In this document: piece after piece, positions 55,483-63,840 of the stretch
Layout of the letters: the number at the start of each line of letters is the position of its first letter
Numbering within the stretch: position 1 is the stretch's first letter
Assembly (NCBI GenBank): GCA_963812075.1
Contig: CAWETN010000019.1
Coordinates: 1 to 64,000, forward strand
Reading direction: 5' to 3'
Source of the DNA: JAMXLO01 sp963812075
GTDB taxonomy: Bacteria; Pseudomonadota; Alphaproteobacteria; Acetobacterales; Acetobacteraceae
DNA: 64,000 nt
Made by a program: the position numbers and the translations under genes
Notes under the pieces: generated by a model
The model's input: the letters and a program-made list of their open reading frames with translations, nothing else
What the model was told of the DNA's origin: nothing
The model's database searches: none

Positions 55483-56231
55483 GCGAGTTCGATCTCACCG
55501 GCAAGGTCTGCATCGTCACCGGCGGCGGGCGCGGCATCGGCCGGGCCATCGCCGAAGGCCTGGCGCGGCATGGCGCGACGCTGGTGCTGTCGGGGCGCAC
55601 CGAGGCGACGCTGCACGAAGCCGCCGCGGCGATCGGCGAGCGCGCCGGCATCCACGCCGCCGATGTCTCGCGCGAGGCCGATGTGCTGGCGCTGCGCGAC
55701 GCCGCTCTGGCGCGGCATGGCAGGATCGACGTGCTGGTGAACAACGCCGGCATCAACCCGATCTTCCGCGGCATCGATCGCACCAGCCTGGAAGACTGGC
55801 AGAGCATCATCGACATCAACCTCACCGGCACCTTCCTGTGCTGCAAGCACCTGGGCGAGCCGATGGTGGCGCAGGGCAAAGGGTCCATCATCAACATCAG
55901 CTCGGTGGCCGGGCACGTGGGCCTGCTGCGCTCGGTGCCGTACTGTGCGTCGAAGGGCGGCGTCGAGATGTTGACGCGCGCGCTGGCGCTCGACTGGGCG
56001 AAGCGCGGCGTGCGGGTGAACACGCTGGCGCCCGGCTGGGTGGACACCGACCTCACGCACGGGTTGCTGGAGCACGACGTGCACGGCAGGCGGCTGCTCG
56101 ACCATACCCCGATGGGGCGCTTCGCCACCGCCGGCGACATGGTGGGAGCGGCGGTGTTCCTCGCTTCCAATGCGTCGGCCTACATGACCGGACAGAGCCT
56201 GCTGATCGACGGCGGGTGGACCGCGGACTGA
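55479..56231 (+). CDS. Short-chain dehydrogenase/reductase
   Basis: 250 residues from GTG 55479, overlapping the acyl-CoA dehydrogenase stop. The cofactor motif is VTGGGRGIGRAIAEGLARHG; NNAGIN follows. The catalytic Ser lies in NISSVAG and Tyr/Lys in YCASK; the C-terminal QSLLIDGGWTAD is classic. Asp at the end of the second strand is absent (LSGRTEATL), suggesting NADP(H). Works with the phosphotransferase and acyl-CoA dehydrogenase in a three-gene operon, likely in hydroxyacyl or branched-acid breakdown. Confidence 0.92.
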   Translation: MSEFDLTGKVCIVTGGGRGIGRAIAEGLARHGATLVLSGRTEATLHEAAAAIGERAGIHAADVSREADVLALRDAALARHGRIDVLVNNAGINPIFRGIDRTSLEDWQSIIDINLTGTFLCCKHLGEPMVAQGKGSIINISSVAGHVGLLRSVPYCASKGGVEMLTRALALDWAKRGVRVNTLAPGWVDTDLTHGLLEHDVHGRRLLDHTPMGRFATAGDMVGAAVFLASNASAYMTGQSLLIDGGWTAD

Positions 56232-56251
56232 CCGCAAGGCCGTTCGACGCG

Positions 56252-56932
56252 CTACAGCATCCCCGCGGCGATGTTGACCGTGAGCGCCAGGATGATCGTG
56301 TTGTAGAGAAAGCTCAGCAGCCCGTGCGCAGCCGCCAGCCGGCGGAACTTGCGCGCGGTGATCTGCACGTCGGAGACCTGGAACGTCATCCCGAGCACCA
56401 GGGCGAAATACAGGAAGTCCAGGTAGTCAGGCCGCTTCTCGCCGGGGAACTCCAGGCCGCCGACTATGCCGCCGCCGGGATCGACCTCGTAGTATTCATG
56501 CGCATAGCGGAACGCGAACGTGGTGTGGGTCATCAGCCACGACACCAGCAGCGTCACCGCGACCAGGGTGATGTGCTGGCCGCGCTGCGCCGGCGCCAGG
56601 TCCTTCATACCTGCGAACTCGTCGATGATCGCGACGAAGCTGAAGGTGATCGCGGCGACCGTCAGCCAGAACACGGTCCATTCGCCTTCCTCCTGCGCCT
56701 CGGCATCGGCCGGCATGCGGTTCAGCCGCTCGGTGCTGAACAGCAGGGCGGACGTCGCCAGGAAGACGACGACACCGATGTCCCAGGCCAGCACGGCACG
56801 GGTGGTGCGGCTGAGGTCGGCGGGCAGCAGCGGCACGGCCGCCAGCCCGCACAGAAGGCCGATGAACAGGCGTGGGCGCCCGCGCACCACGCGCCAGGGC
56901 AACAGCATCATACCGGTTGCGCGCGCCGCCAC
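56252..56932 (-). CDS. DUF1345 membrane protein
   Basis: 226 residues with five or six hydrophobic helices. RPRLFIGLLCGLAAVPLLP, AWDIGVVVFLATSALLFS and the late DYLDFLYFALVLGMTFQVSD and LSFLYNTIILALTVNIAAG are the family landmarks. The role of DUF1345 proteins is unknown. The start ATG 56932 is 2 bases after the M20 peptidase stop, so they are probably co-transcribed. Convergent with the SDR gene. Confidence 0.88.
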   Translation of the reverse strand: MAARATGMMLLPWRVVRGRPRLFIGLLCGLAAVPLLPADLSRTTRAVLAWDIGVVVFLATSALLFSTERLNRMPADAEAQEEGEWTVFWLTVAAITFSFVAIIDEFAGMKDLAPAQRGQHITLVAVTLLVSWLMTHTTFAFRYAHEYYEVDPGGGIVGGLEFPGEKRPDYLDFLYFALVLGMTFQVSDVQITARKFRRLAAAHGLLSFLYNTIILALTVNIAAGML

Positions 56933-56934
56933 GT

Positions 56935-58068
56935 TCAGCCGAGTGAAGCGAGCAGACCCGCCATCAGCTTGCCGCGATAGGCGAGGCTCTCCACCACGAT
57001 ATGCTCATCGAGCGTGTGCGCGCCGGCGCCCTGCACGCCCAGCCCGTCCAGCGTGGCGACGCCCATCGCGCCCGTGAAGTTGCCGTCCGAGCCGCCGCCG
57101 GAGCTTTGCGAGCTGATATCGTAGCCGAGACCGCGTGCGATGCCGCGTGCCGTCTCGTACAGCGCCATCACCCTGGCGTTCGGTTCCCATACCGGACGCG
57201 TGACGCCACGCGTCACCGCGAAGTGCACATCGTTGGACGAGGCCGACAGCGCCAGCATGCGGGCGACGCCGTTGTCGAGGTCCTCCTGCCGCTTGGCCAT
57301 CGACAGCGCCTCGCCGGTGCAGGTGGTGGTGACGCAGTTGACCCATTGCCCGCCATGGATGACGCCGACCGAGAAGGTGCAGTCCTCGGTGGTCATGTCC
57401 TCGATTTCGAGCAGCTTGCGCGCCATCTCGCGGATCGCCGAGCGGCCTTCGGCCAGGCGGGCGCCGGCATGGCTCGGACGGCCGGTGGCCGCCAGGTTGA
57501 AGCGCGCGATGGCGTAGCGGCCGGTCACCACGCCGCCATCGGCACGCGCCGGTTCTGGAACCAGCACGTAGCGGTGGCGCGACGCCTCCGCCTCGATCAG
57601 GTCGCGGGTCGATGGGCTGCCGACCTCCTCGTCGCTGGTGAGCAGCACGGTGACCGGCAACTGCGTGGCCACGCCGGCGCGGGCCAGCTGGCGGATCGCC
57701 TCCAGCGCCATGTAGTTGCCGCCCTTCATGTCCTGGATGCCGGGACCCCAGGCGCGGCTGCCGTTGCGGCGGAACGGCAGCTTCGCCAGCGTGCCGATCG
57801 GATGCACCGTGTCGAGATGCCCCATCACCAGGATGCCCGGCACATTCGGCGTCGCGTGCGGGAAGCTGGCGCGCACGCAGTCGCCGAAGCCCATGCGGCC
57901 TGCCACGCGCTCGATCCGCGCACCGGCGACCACCAGTTCGCGCGAGGCGATGTCCATCATGCGGTTCACCGCCGCCGCATCGAAGGTCGGGCTTTCGCAC
58001 TCGATCCAAGTGCGCAGCCCGTCCAGCATCGCATCGGCGTCGAACGGCAGGGCGTTGGGGTCCATCAT
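56935..58068 (-). CDS. M20-family metallopeptidase (glutamate carboxypeptidase-like)
   Basis: About 377 residues. Zinc ligands and catalytic residues are in MGHLDTVHP (His84, Asp86), WGPGIQDMKGGN (bridging Asp113), TSDEEVGSPS (catalytic Glu147 and ligand Glu148) and, near the C-terminus, HTLDEHI. The dimerisation domain has GRPSHAGARLAEGRSAI. Closest type is CPG2, which cleaves C-terminal glutamate from folates and peptides. ATG 58068 or 58065 both fit. The nucleoside hydrolase gene ends 13 bases upstream in the same direction. Cytoplasmic, as no signal peptide is seen. Confidence 0.9.
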   Translation of the reverse strand: MMDPNALPFDADAMLDGLRTWIECESPTFDAAAVNRMMDIASRELVVAGARIERVAGRMGFGDCVRASFPHATPNVPGILVMGHLDTVHPIGTLAKLPFRRNGSRAWGPGIQDMKGGNYMALEAIRQLARAGVATQLPVTVLLTSDEEVGSPSTRDLIEAEASRHRYVLVPEPARADGGVVTGRYAIARFNLAATGRPSHAGARLAEGRSAIREMARKLLEIEDMTTEDCTFSVGVIHGGQWVNCVTTTCTGEALSMAKRQEDLDNGVARMLALSASSNDVHFAVTRGVTRPVWEPNARVMALYETARGIARGLGYDISSQSSGGGSDGNFTGAMGVATLDGLGVQGAGAHTLDEHIVVESLAYRGKLMAGLLASLG

Positions 58069-58081
58069 CGTCTCCGTGGTG

Positions 58082-59005
58082 TCAGCAGAGCCGCGCGAAG
58101 CGTTCGCCGAGCAGCGCGAAGAAACCATCGGCGTCCAGCGTCTCGAGCACCGTCACGTTGTGCGATGCGCGGGTTCGTCCCCAGCGATCGATCACCGTGC
58201 GCCCACGAGAGGGTCCCGGTCCGAGATCGACGGTGGCGGCGCAGTCGCGCGCGGTGAACAGGTCCGGCCGGATCAGCCAGGCGACGGCGCACGGATCGTG
58301 CAGCGCCGCCCCGGTGCCGGCGAAACGCGGGCCCAGCGGCACGGTGGCCTGGATGTCGCACAGCGCCCGCGCACAGCGGCCAGGCATCGCACCGCGCCAC
58401 GACGCGAGATGCGCCGGCGTGCACAGCGCCTGCGCAGTCAGTTCCAGGGTCGCCAGCACGACGGGACGGCCGCAGGCCAGCAGCACGGCCAGCGCCTCCG
58501 GATCATTGAATGCGTTGAATTCCGCGGCCGGCGTGGCGTTGCCCTCGGCCCACGCGCCGGTCATCAGCACGATGCGCCCGACCTTGGCGGCCAGCGCCGG
58601 TTCGGTCATCAGCGCCAGCGCAAGGTTGGTCGCCGGCGCGACGCCGACCAGCGTCACCGGCGACGCCGATTCGCGCAGCAGGCGGCGGATCGCATCGGCC
58701 GCCACGCCCGCCGCGGGATCGCCGCCGGTGGGCAGCGACACGCCACCCAGGCCATCAATGCCATGTACACGGGTCTCGTTGACGAACGCGCCGAGCAGCG
58801 GGCGATCGGCACCAGCGTAGACCGGCACGCTGGAGCCGGCCAGCGCGACCAGCGCCAGCGCATTGGGCAGCGTGCATTCCAACCCGACATTCCCGCCGGC
58901 CACGGTGATCGCCAGCACCTCCAACTCGGGTGAGGCGAGCGCCAGCAGGATGGCGAACGCATCGTCGGTGCCGGGATCGCAGTCGAGGATGATGGAAAGT
59001 GCCAC
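58082..59005 (-). CDS. Inosine/uridine-preferring nucleoside hydrolase family protein
   Basis: 307 residues. LDCDPGTDDAFAILLALAS at the N-terminus has the Asp cluster that holds calcium (Asp8, 10, 14, 15), and DGLGGVSLP follows. FNAFNDPEA supplies the third ligand and HDPCAVAWLIRPDLF the catalytic His/Asp. Cleaves the N-glycosidic bond of nucleosides. I chose GTG 59005, preceded by AGGA at a good distance; ATG 59044 is an alternative that would overlap the divergent gene. May supply bases and ribose along with the M20 peptidase. Confidence 0.88.
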   Translation of the reverse strand: MALSIILDCDPGTDDAFAILLALASPELEVLAITVAGGNVGLECTLPNALALVALAGSSVPVYAGADRPLLGAFVNETRVHGIDGLGGVSLPTGGDPAAGVAADAIRRLLRESASPVTLVGVAPATNLALALMTEPALAAKVGRIVLMTGAWAEGNATPAAEFNAFNDPEALAVLLACGRPVVLATLELTAQALCTPAHLASWRGAMPGRCARALCDIQATVPLGPRFAGTGAALHDPCAVAWLIRPDLFTARDCAATVDLGPGPSRGRTVIDRWGRTRASHNVTVLETLDADGFFALLGERFARLC

Positions 59006-59042
59006 CGTGGTGTCCTGCCATATGGTCAGGCAGGATGCCACC

Positions 59043-59624
59043 ATGCGCGCACGGTCGGAACCTCCGATGTGGGACGACGATGCGGACGGCCCGGAGGTCG
59101 TCACGGTGCCGCTGAACAGCCGCGCGCTCGCGCCGATGGACCCTGAGCGCGTGCGTCGCCTGCGCCGGCACCTGGTGCAGTCGCTGCGCGCGATGCGCAC
59201 GATGAAGCGGCCGGTCGAGTTGGCCTCGCCGCTGCGGCCGGAACCGGCGGGATTCGTCGGCAAGGTGGCGCGGGTGGCCTGCGGGCTGTGCCGCGGGCAT
59301 TGCTGCAGAGGCGGCGGCGACCACGGCTATCTCGATGAAAGGGTGATGGCGCGGGTGCGCCAGGCGCGGCCTGAGCTGGACGCGCGTGCGATCATGCGGC
59401 TTTACGTCGAGCGCGTGCCGCAGGCGGGGTACGCCGGCTCGTGCGTATTCCATGCCGAGACCGGCTGCACCCTGGACCGGCTGCTGCGGTCGGATGTGTG
59501 CAACAGCTATTTCTGTGCCGGTCTGGAGCAGTTCATGCGGAACTTCGAAGAGCCTGGAACCGGCGCACGTGTGGTCGCCACGATGGGCGGCGGGACGCGG
59601 AGATCACCGCTGATCTCGCGGTGA
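59043..59624 (+). CDS. Cys-rich YkgJ/CxxCxxCC-like protein
   Basis: 193 residues. Eight cysteines form two clusters: C80, C83, C87 and C88 in ACGLCRGHCC, and C134, C142, C153, C158 in GSCVFHAETGC and DVCNSYFC. This fits the zinc- or iron-sulfur-cluster YkgJ/CxxCxxCC family, though the spacing of the first cluster is not standard. AGGCAGGA precedes ATG 59043; ATG 59022 is possible. Divergent from the nucleoside hydrolase. No known reaction; a metal-binding role is inferred. Confidence 0.65.
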   Translation: MRARSEPPMWDDDADGPEVVTVPLNSRALAPMDPERVRRLRRHLVQSLRAMRTMKRPVELASPLRPEPAGFVGKVARVACGLCRGHCCRGGGDHGYLDERVMARVRQARPELDARAIMRLYVERVPQAGYAGSCVFHAETGCTLDRLLRSDVCNSYFCAGLEQFMRNFEEPGTGARVVATMGGGTRRSPLISR

Positions 59625-59953
59625 CTATACGAAAGAGGCGCACGCGGAACATCGAACGGTATCTGCGTGTTTTGCGCGCATCTGCATCAGTTTGTGCATT
59701 CGGCTTGATGACAGCTCCCGTCATGGCCGCCGGAACCGCAGACACTGGAGGTGCGACTGCCGCACAATCGCCCGGTGCCGCCTCTATGCAGAATGGCTCA
59801 TCGGCCGCGGCAGACGCTGCTCGCTCGAACGGTGCGACGCAGGAGCATACCGGTGGCAGGACGGCCGCGCTTGCGCCACCGGATCGGTGCGGGCGCAGGA
59901 CGTGCACGGTAGCTGGGCGCGGCTGCTCCGGGTTCAGCCTCGCACGGGAATAG
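59621..59953 (+). CDS. Putative small exported protein
   Basis: 110 residues from GTG 59621, overlapping the previous stop. A basic start (RKRRTRNIERYLRVLR) and hydrophobic ASASVCAFGLMTAPVMAAG form a plausible signal peptide. The rest is Ala/Ser/Gly/Thr-rich (for example TADTGGATAAQSPGAASMQN), low-complexity. The end (RCGRRTCTVAGRGC) looks shifted and may follow an indel. No family recognised. Kept because of the signal and the coupled start, but weak. Confidence 0.4.
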   Translation: MTIRKRRTRNIERYLRVLRASASVCAFGLMTAPVMAAGTADTGGATAAQSPGAASMQNGSSAAADAARSNGATQEHTGGRTAALAPPDRCGRRTCTVAGRGCSGFSLARE

Positions 59954-60025
59954 CGGAAATCGAGCGGCATATTGCCATGCACGACGTCTCCCCTGCACGC
60001 GTCGGTCAGCGACGGCGCCGGTACA

Positions 60026-61024
60026 TCAGCGTCGCCGCGGGCCTGCCGTGATCATGTCGGCCCGTCCAACCAGATCGGCGCGCCCCACCAGATCCGCCCG
60101 TCCCACCAGGTCGGCCCGCCCGACGAGATCGGCTCGTGCGACCGGTCCGCCGGTCACGTTTGTCTCGGAGGTCATCTCCACCTCCAGCAGGAGGTCTTTC
60201 AGCCAGCCGATCGAGACGTCGATGCGCACCGAAATGTCGAGTTGGTCCGCCGTCCACATGACGATCCCCCAGGTGGGCGCCTGGTTCTTGAAGTCGAGCC
60301 CGATGGTGCTCGTATCGACCTCCGGCAGGCGGAAGCCCGACGGCACCTGGGTGCCTGGCCCATAGACCAGAAAAACCAACGGCTCCGGCAGTTTGAAATA
60401 GTTTCCAAGGTAACTGAACCCGTAGATACGCGCGAGTTGCGGCTCGTTGTCCGGCGGGGGCGGGCATTGATCCTCGGGCGTGGTCGCGGTGCCGGTCGAG
60501 GCCGATTTCTTGCGCGCGGCCTGTAGCCTGTTCAAACCTTGGATCAGCGGGTTATTGGAATGAGGATTGAGGCCCAGGTCCCCCAGGATCAAACCGGTGA
60601 ACGGCCGACCAAATAGGCGGAGCGTACCCGGAACGACCAGACCTTCCCCCAGCTCTGGAGAGGTTGGCGGAGGTGGCGGCAGATCCGTTGCACTTGTGCT
60701 TGCCCTCACCCACGACGAGAATTCGCTTTTCTCCCCCTCATTATTCTCCGCTTGCACGCGGAATTGGTATTCGATCTGCGGTCTTAGATTCCCGACAGCC
60801 GCGTAGTTGGTCGTGACAGTTATGCACTGGACTGGTTCCGCGATCCGTTCACTGACTTCCGGCGCAGCAGAACGCGCGCTTGCGAACAAGGATGGCTCTC
60901 TGGCGAACTCCTGGTACTCGACGTTGTACTTCCCTGCGCCGGTGACCGCTTTCCATGTGAGCACCACGACCGTAGACGTGGATGAGATGGCTGTCAGCCC
61001 GGTGGGAACGCTAGGAGCGGCCAT
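60026..61024 (-). CDS. Fibronectin-III domain protein with C-terminal RADLVG hexapeptide repeats
   Basis: 332 residues from ATG 61024 with GGGGGA 6 bases upstream. Residues 3-110 are an FN3 fold: PSVPTGLTAISSTSTVVVLT, WKAVTGAGKYNVEYQEF and YQFRVQAENNEGEKSEFSSW. A Pro-rich link (DLPPPPPTSPE) follows, then an unrecognised central region (110-290). The C-terminus is four exact RADLVG units (297-320), RADM and ITAGPRRR. No signal peptide, membrane segment or Cys-rich core. It lies 96 bases after the metallopeptidase and last in the YcaO-TfuA-peptidase operon. It may be the substrate or a carrier for that system. Function inferred only. Confidence 0.8.
   Translation of the reverse strand: MAAPSVPTGLTAISSTSTVVVLTWKAVTGAGKYNVEYQEFAREPSLFASARSAAPEVSERIAEPVQCITVTTNYAAVGNLRPQIEYQFRVQAENNEGEKSEFSSWVRASTSATDLPPPPPTSPELGEGLVVPGTLRLFGRPFTGLILGDLGLNPHSNNPLIQGLNRLQAARKKSASTGTATTPEDQCPPPPDNEPQLARIYGFSYLGNYFKLPEPLVFLVYGPGTQVPSGFRLPEVDTSTIGLDFKNQAPTWGIVMWTADQLDISVRIDVSIGWLKDLLLEVEMTSETNVTGGPVARADLVGRADLVGRADLVGRADLVGRADMITAGPRRR
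60053..60136 (-). repeat. 18-base coding repeat, four full RADLVG units plus partial fifth
   Basis: Units 60119-60136, 60101-60118, 60083-60100 and 60065-60082 each encode RADLVG; 60053-60064 encodes RADM. The DNA differs between units at synonymous third positions (for example GTC, GTG, GTG, GTT for Val and CGA, CGG, CGG, CGC for Arg), yet the peptide is identical in every unit. That pattern shows selection on the peptide, not recent DNA duplication alone. Confidence 0.9.
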
Positions 61025-61120
61025 CGATAGTCCCCCTGTCGTGACGACGGTGCGCGTCGTTCGTTGTAGCAACCGATACGTCACCATAGGACCGCTGCGC
61101 CAGCCGGATCAACCCGCGGT

Positions 61121-62515
61121 CTATCGCACCTCGGCGCGATGCGGATGCGTCATGAGCCGGTGCGCGAAAACGAACTCCGACCGATGCATGCAGTGGCAGC
61201 CTGGCGTTGTATTGGCCGCCTCCAGGACAGTCGGACGGCCACGCCCGCGGTGGGCGCGGCGTGGCCGCCGCGGCTCGATCCGCAGTGTCAGATGCGGTCG
61301 GGGATCGATCCCTCGCCACAGGAAATGATCGACCAGCGCGGGCAGCATCGGGCCCAGCCCGTGTGAGGCCGCTGCCTCGAGGAACCGCGCCGCAACCAGC
61401 GGAAACGTGAGGGTCTCCGACCGGATGGTCCGCATCACATGTGCCATGCAGTACCCAACGGCGTGCCGCGCTTCATCCAGAGCGGCGAAAAAACCCTGGG
61501 CGAAGCGGGCGAATGCGTGCGCGGATTCCCGATGAACGGCCTCCATTGCGCGCTCGACCTCGTCACGGGTCCAGCCGCGAGCATCCAGGTCCGGATGGAT
61601 CAACCGGCGCGATACGAGGCCTTCCTGATAGATTTCAACCAATATGTCGAACACCGCGCCGGTCAACGGCTCGGCAATGGCGTGCTGATTGCGATTGAGC
61701 CCCTGCGGGTCGATCCAGGTTCCGTCCGGTGCCAGCCGCAGGCCGGCCACATCCGCCATGATGGCCAGATTCGATGCGAGCCGGATCTGCTCGGTGTCCG
61801 AATAGGCGCCGATCCGGTTGACCAGGTTGAGCACGTAGAGGTTGCCATCGGTCTCGGTCAGCAATGCCTGACGCACGGAACGCAGGTTCATCACCCCCAT
61901 GACCGCGATCAGATCGGCAAACGATTCATGGAATGCCAGGAACTGTTCGGATATCTGCCCCGGCGGCGGAACGCCGATCTGCGAGAACAGGATGGCATGA
62001 CCTGTCTCATGCGCGATGACGTCGAAATTCAGGCAGAATGGCTGCAACCGGCCGAAGCGATTCGGCTCTTGTCCGGTTTCGATGAAACCCGGCCCCGAAT
62101 GGGCGTTGGCCCAATGGACGATCGGAACCAGCTCCACCTGCGGCAAAACGTCGGCATGCCACCACACCACGCGTCGGCGCAGGTATGCCTCCCAGATATC
62201 GAGCGTATGGCGAACGGTGCCATAGAGATGCGCCGCGAGAAACTGTTCCGATTCGACCGGAATATGATCGAAGTGGCCGGCGGCGCTCGGCAAGGCTGGC
62301 GCATACACCGGGCCGCGATAGGGCGGCATGTACTCGGGCGGATCGTACGGCGTGTCCTTCGCGAGCGGATTGATCGCGTACATCGATGGGTCCGATGGAC
62401 CCGGTCCGATCGCGCCGGGCGGCAGCGACAGCTCGACGACTTCGGGCTCGGCGAAACCGGCGGCATAGTCCGGGAACAGCCGAAATCGGGTGCCCCTCGC
62501 GCGAGGAGCGGTCAT
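61121..62515 (-). CDS. Zinc metallopeptidase, gluzincin type, in the YcaO-TfuA operon
   Basis: 464 residues from ATG 62515, overlapping the TfuA stop (ATGA). The zinc site is HETGH (169-173) within FDVIAHETGHAILFSQIG, and the third ligand Glu197 is in AFHESFADLIAVM. HExxH-x23-E-x3-D is the M4/gluzincin pattern. The N-terminal 90 residues are Pro-rich. A helical C-terminal half follows. No signal peptide is visible, so it should act in the cytoplasm. This contrasts with secreted M4 enzymes and suits a role in processing a peptide made by the operon. The C-terminal residues past about 430 look less conserved. Confidence 0.8.
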   Translation of the reverse strand: MTAPRARGTRFRLFPDYAAGFAEPEVVELSLPPGAIGPGPSDPSMYAINPLAKDTPYDPPEYMPPYRGPVYAPALPSAAGHFDHIPVESEQFLAAHLYGTVRHTLDIWEAYLRRRVVWWHADVLPQVELVPIVHWANAHSGPGFIETGQEPNRFGRLQPFCLNFDVIAHETGHAILFSQIGVPPPGQISEQFLAFHESFADLIAVMGVMNLRSVRQALLTETDGNLYVLNLVNRIGAYSDTEQIRLASNLAIMADVAGLRLAPDGTWIDPQGLNRNQHAIAEPLTGAVFDILVEIYQEGLVSRRLIHPDLDARGWTRDEVERAMEAVHRESAHAFARFAQGFFAALDEARHAVGYCMAHVMRTIRSETLTFPLVAARFLEAAASHGLGPMLPALVDHFLWRGIDPRPHLTLRIEPRRPRRAHRGRGRPTVLEAANTTPGCHCMHRSEFVFAHRLMTHPHRAEVR

Positions 62516-63840
62516 TGCCCGAGCGCCTCGAACAGATAGTCCCGCCAGATCGCCAATAGAAAGGCTCGGTGGTCTGGCCAGCCTGCCATCCGCGCATAGC
62601 TCTCCACGCTGCGTGGAATCCGCAGACCAAGACGCCGCTCGAAATACCACTCAAGCGCTGCCGCCAGATCCGGTCCCTCGGGTATCGCACGCGCGGCGGA
62701 CCTGTCGTGCAGCACCCGACCTTTGGTCCGAACGCGGTCCGCCAGCGACTGGTACCGTCCGCACAGCCGCATGTGGTCCAGAACCGCGCGCGCCAGGCCT
62801 GCTCGCCGCTGCGAACCGATGACATCCAGCACCGCCTCTTGCCGCAACAGCCGGTCGAGCGCCGCGGCGTCCATGTCATTGTCGGCCAGCCATTTATCCA
62901 AATCGGATCGAAGCCACAGCCCGCGATCCTCGCGGAAGCGGTTCCAGCAGGCGCGCGCCACGTCATCGTCAGGTTCGACATCGGCATCCCGCACTACCGA
63001 CAGCCGGCCGAGCGCCGCATGTTCAACGTCTCGCGAAAGCCGCGGTTCGAGCCGCAGTTCGTCCAATATCAGTTTGTCCATACCATCCGGCTCGTCAGCC
63101 TGGCGGACGAAGCGCTCCCACACCAGCGCTCGCTCCATCTGAAACGATGGCTGAAACGGCGCCGGCTCGTCGCGCAGGAAAGCGGCCATGGTCCGCAGCA
63201 ACTCGAGTGCGTCGAGCCGCTTGCGGGGCACCGCATTGGTGCGCAGCCAGGCGCGGAATACCGTCAGGGCGGGCTCTTGCATGACCTGCGCGGCAGCTTC
63301 GCTCAGGCGCGCCAGGCTTCGGCCGGCAAAATGCAGCGCCTTCATCATACCGACCAATATATCGCGCGTCGAACGATCGATGATGCCGGCGGTTTCCGCG
63401 GCGGCCAGGGTATCGCGCAAATCCACCATGGCATCGGACAAAGCCCGACCTCCGGCCTCCGCCGGCGCATGTACGACGGCAACTTCGTCGTCATCCTCGA
63501 ACGGCTCGTCGAACCCGGGCCAACGGCCCGTCGCGTACGCCGAATAGATGCGTCCGACCCCGCGCATGCCGAACGGCGCCAACTCGGCGGCTCGCAAGGC
63601 ACCCATGCTGGCCGCACCGAACACATGCACGCCCTGCGCAAGCGCCCAAAGCAGTTCCCGGTGCCAGACCGCGGGCACATCCAGGAACACCCCATCGATC
63701 AACCCGATTGCCCGCGGCCGAAGGTCCCGCACGGCGCGGAACACGTCGCCTTGTCGGGCCGGCACGAGATAGGTGCAGTCCAGTTCCGCCGCCCGCTCCG
63801 CGGGAGAGAGGGTGGGTCCGACGAAGACGATCGCGCTCAT
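62512..63840 (-). CDS. TfuA-domain protein with long C-terminal extension
   Basis: 442 residues. The TfuA core (about 4-165) contains IVFVGPTLS, GLIDGVFLDVPAVWHRELLW and ALAQGVHVFGAASMGALRAA, matching the TfuA family first seen in trifolitoxin synthesis. TfuA proteins assist YcaO enzymes in backbone thioamidation (McrA glycine in methanogens, thiovarsolin). Typical stand-alone TfuA proteins are near 200-250 residues, so the 270-residue helical, charged C-terminal part is extra and not recognised. ATG 63840 overlaps the YcaO stop (ATGA), and the stop overlaps the peptidase start. Strongly coupled operon. Confidence 0.88.
   Translation of the reverse strand: MSAIVFVGPTLSPAERAAELDCTYLVPARQGDVFRAVRDLRPRAIGLIDGVFLDVPAVWHRELLWALAQGVHVFGAASMGALRAAELAPFGMRGVGRIYSAYATGRWPGFDEPFEDDDEVAVVHAPAEAGGRALSDAMVDLRDTLAAAETAGIIDRSTRDILVGMMKALHFAGRSLARLSEAAAQVMQEPALTVFRAWLRTNAVPRKRLDALELLRTMAAFLRDEPAPFQPSFQMERALVWERFVRQADEPDGMDKLILDELRLEPRLSRDVEHAALGRLSVVRDADVEPDDDVARACWNRFREDRGLWLRSDLDKWLADNDMDAAALDRLLRQEAVLDVIGSQRRAGLARAVLDHMRLCGRYQSLADRVRTKGRVLHDRSAARAIPEGPDLAAALEWYFERRLGLRIPRSVESYARMAGWPDHRAFLLAIWRDYLFEALGQ

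Noticed and set aside
60065..60136. RADLVG units as pentapeptide repeats
   Set aside because: The period is six residues and four units cannot form a pentapeptide-repeat helix by themselves. Kept as a distinct hexapeptide repeat.
60053..60136. 18-base tandem repeats as a CRISPR or regulatory iteron array
   Set aside because: Unit length, lack of spacers, and preservation of reading frame and peptide with synonymous changes show it is coding.
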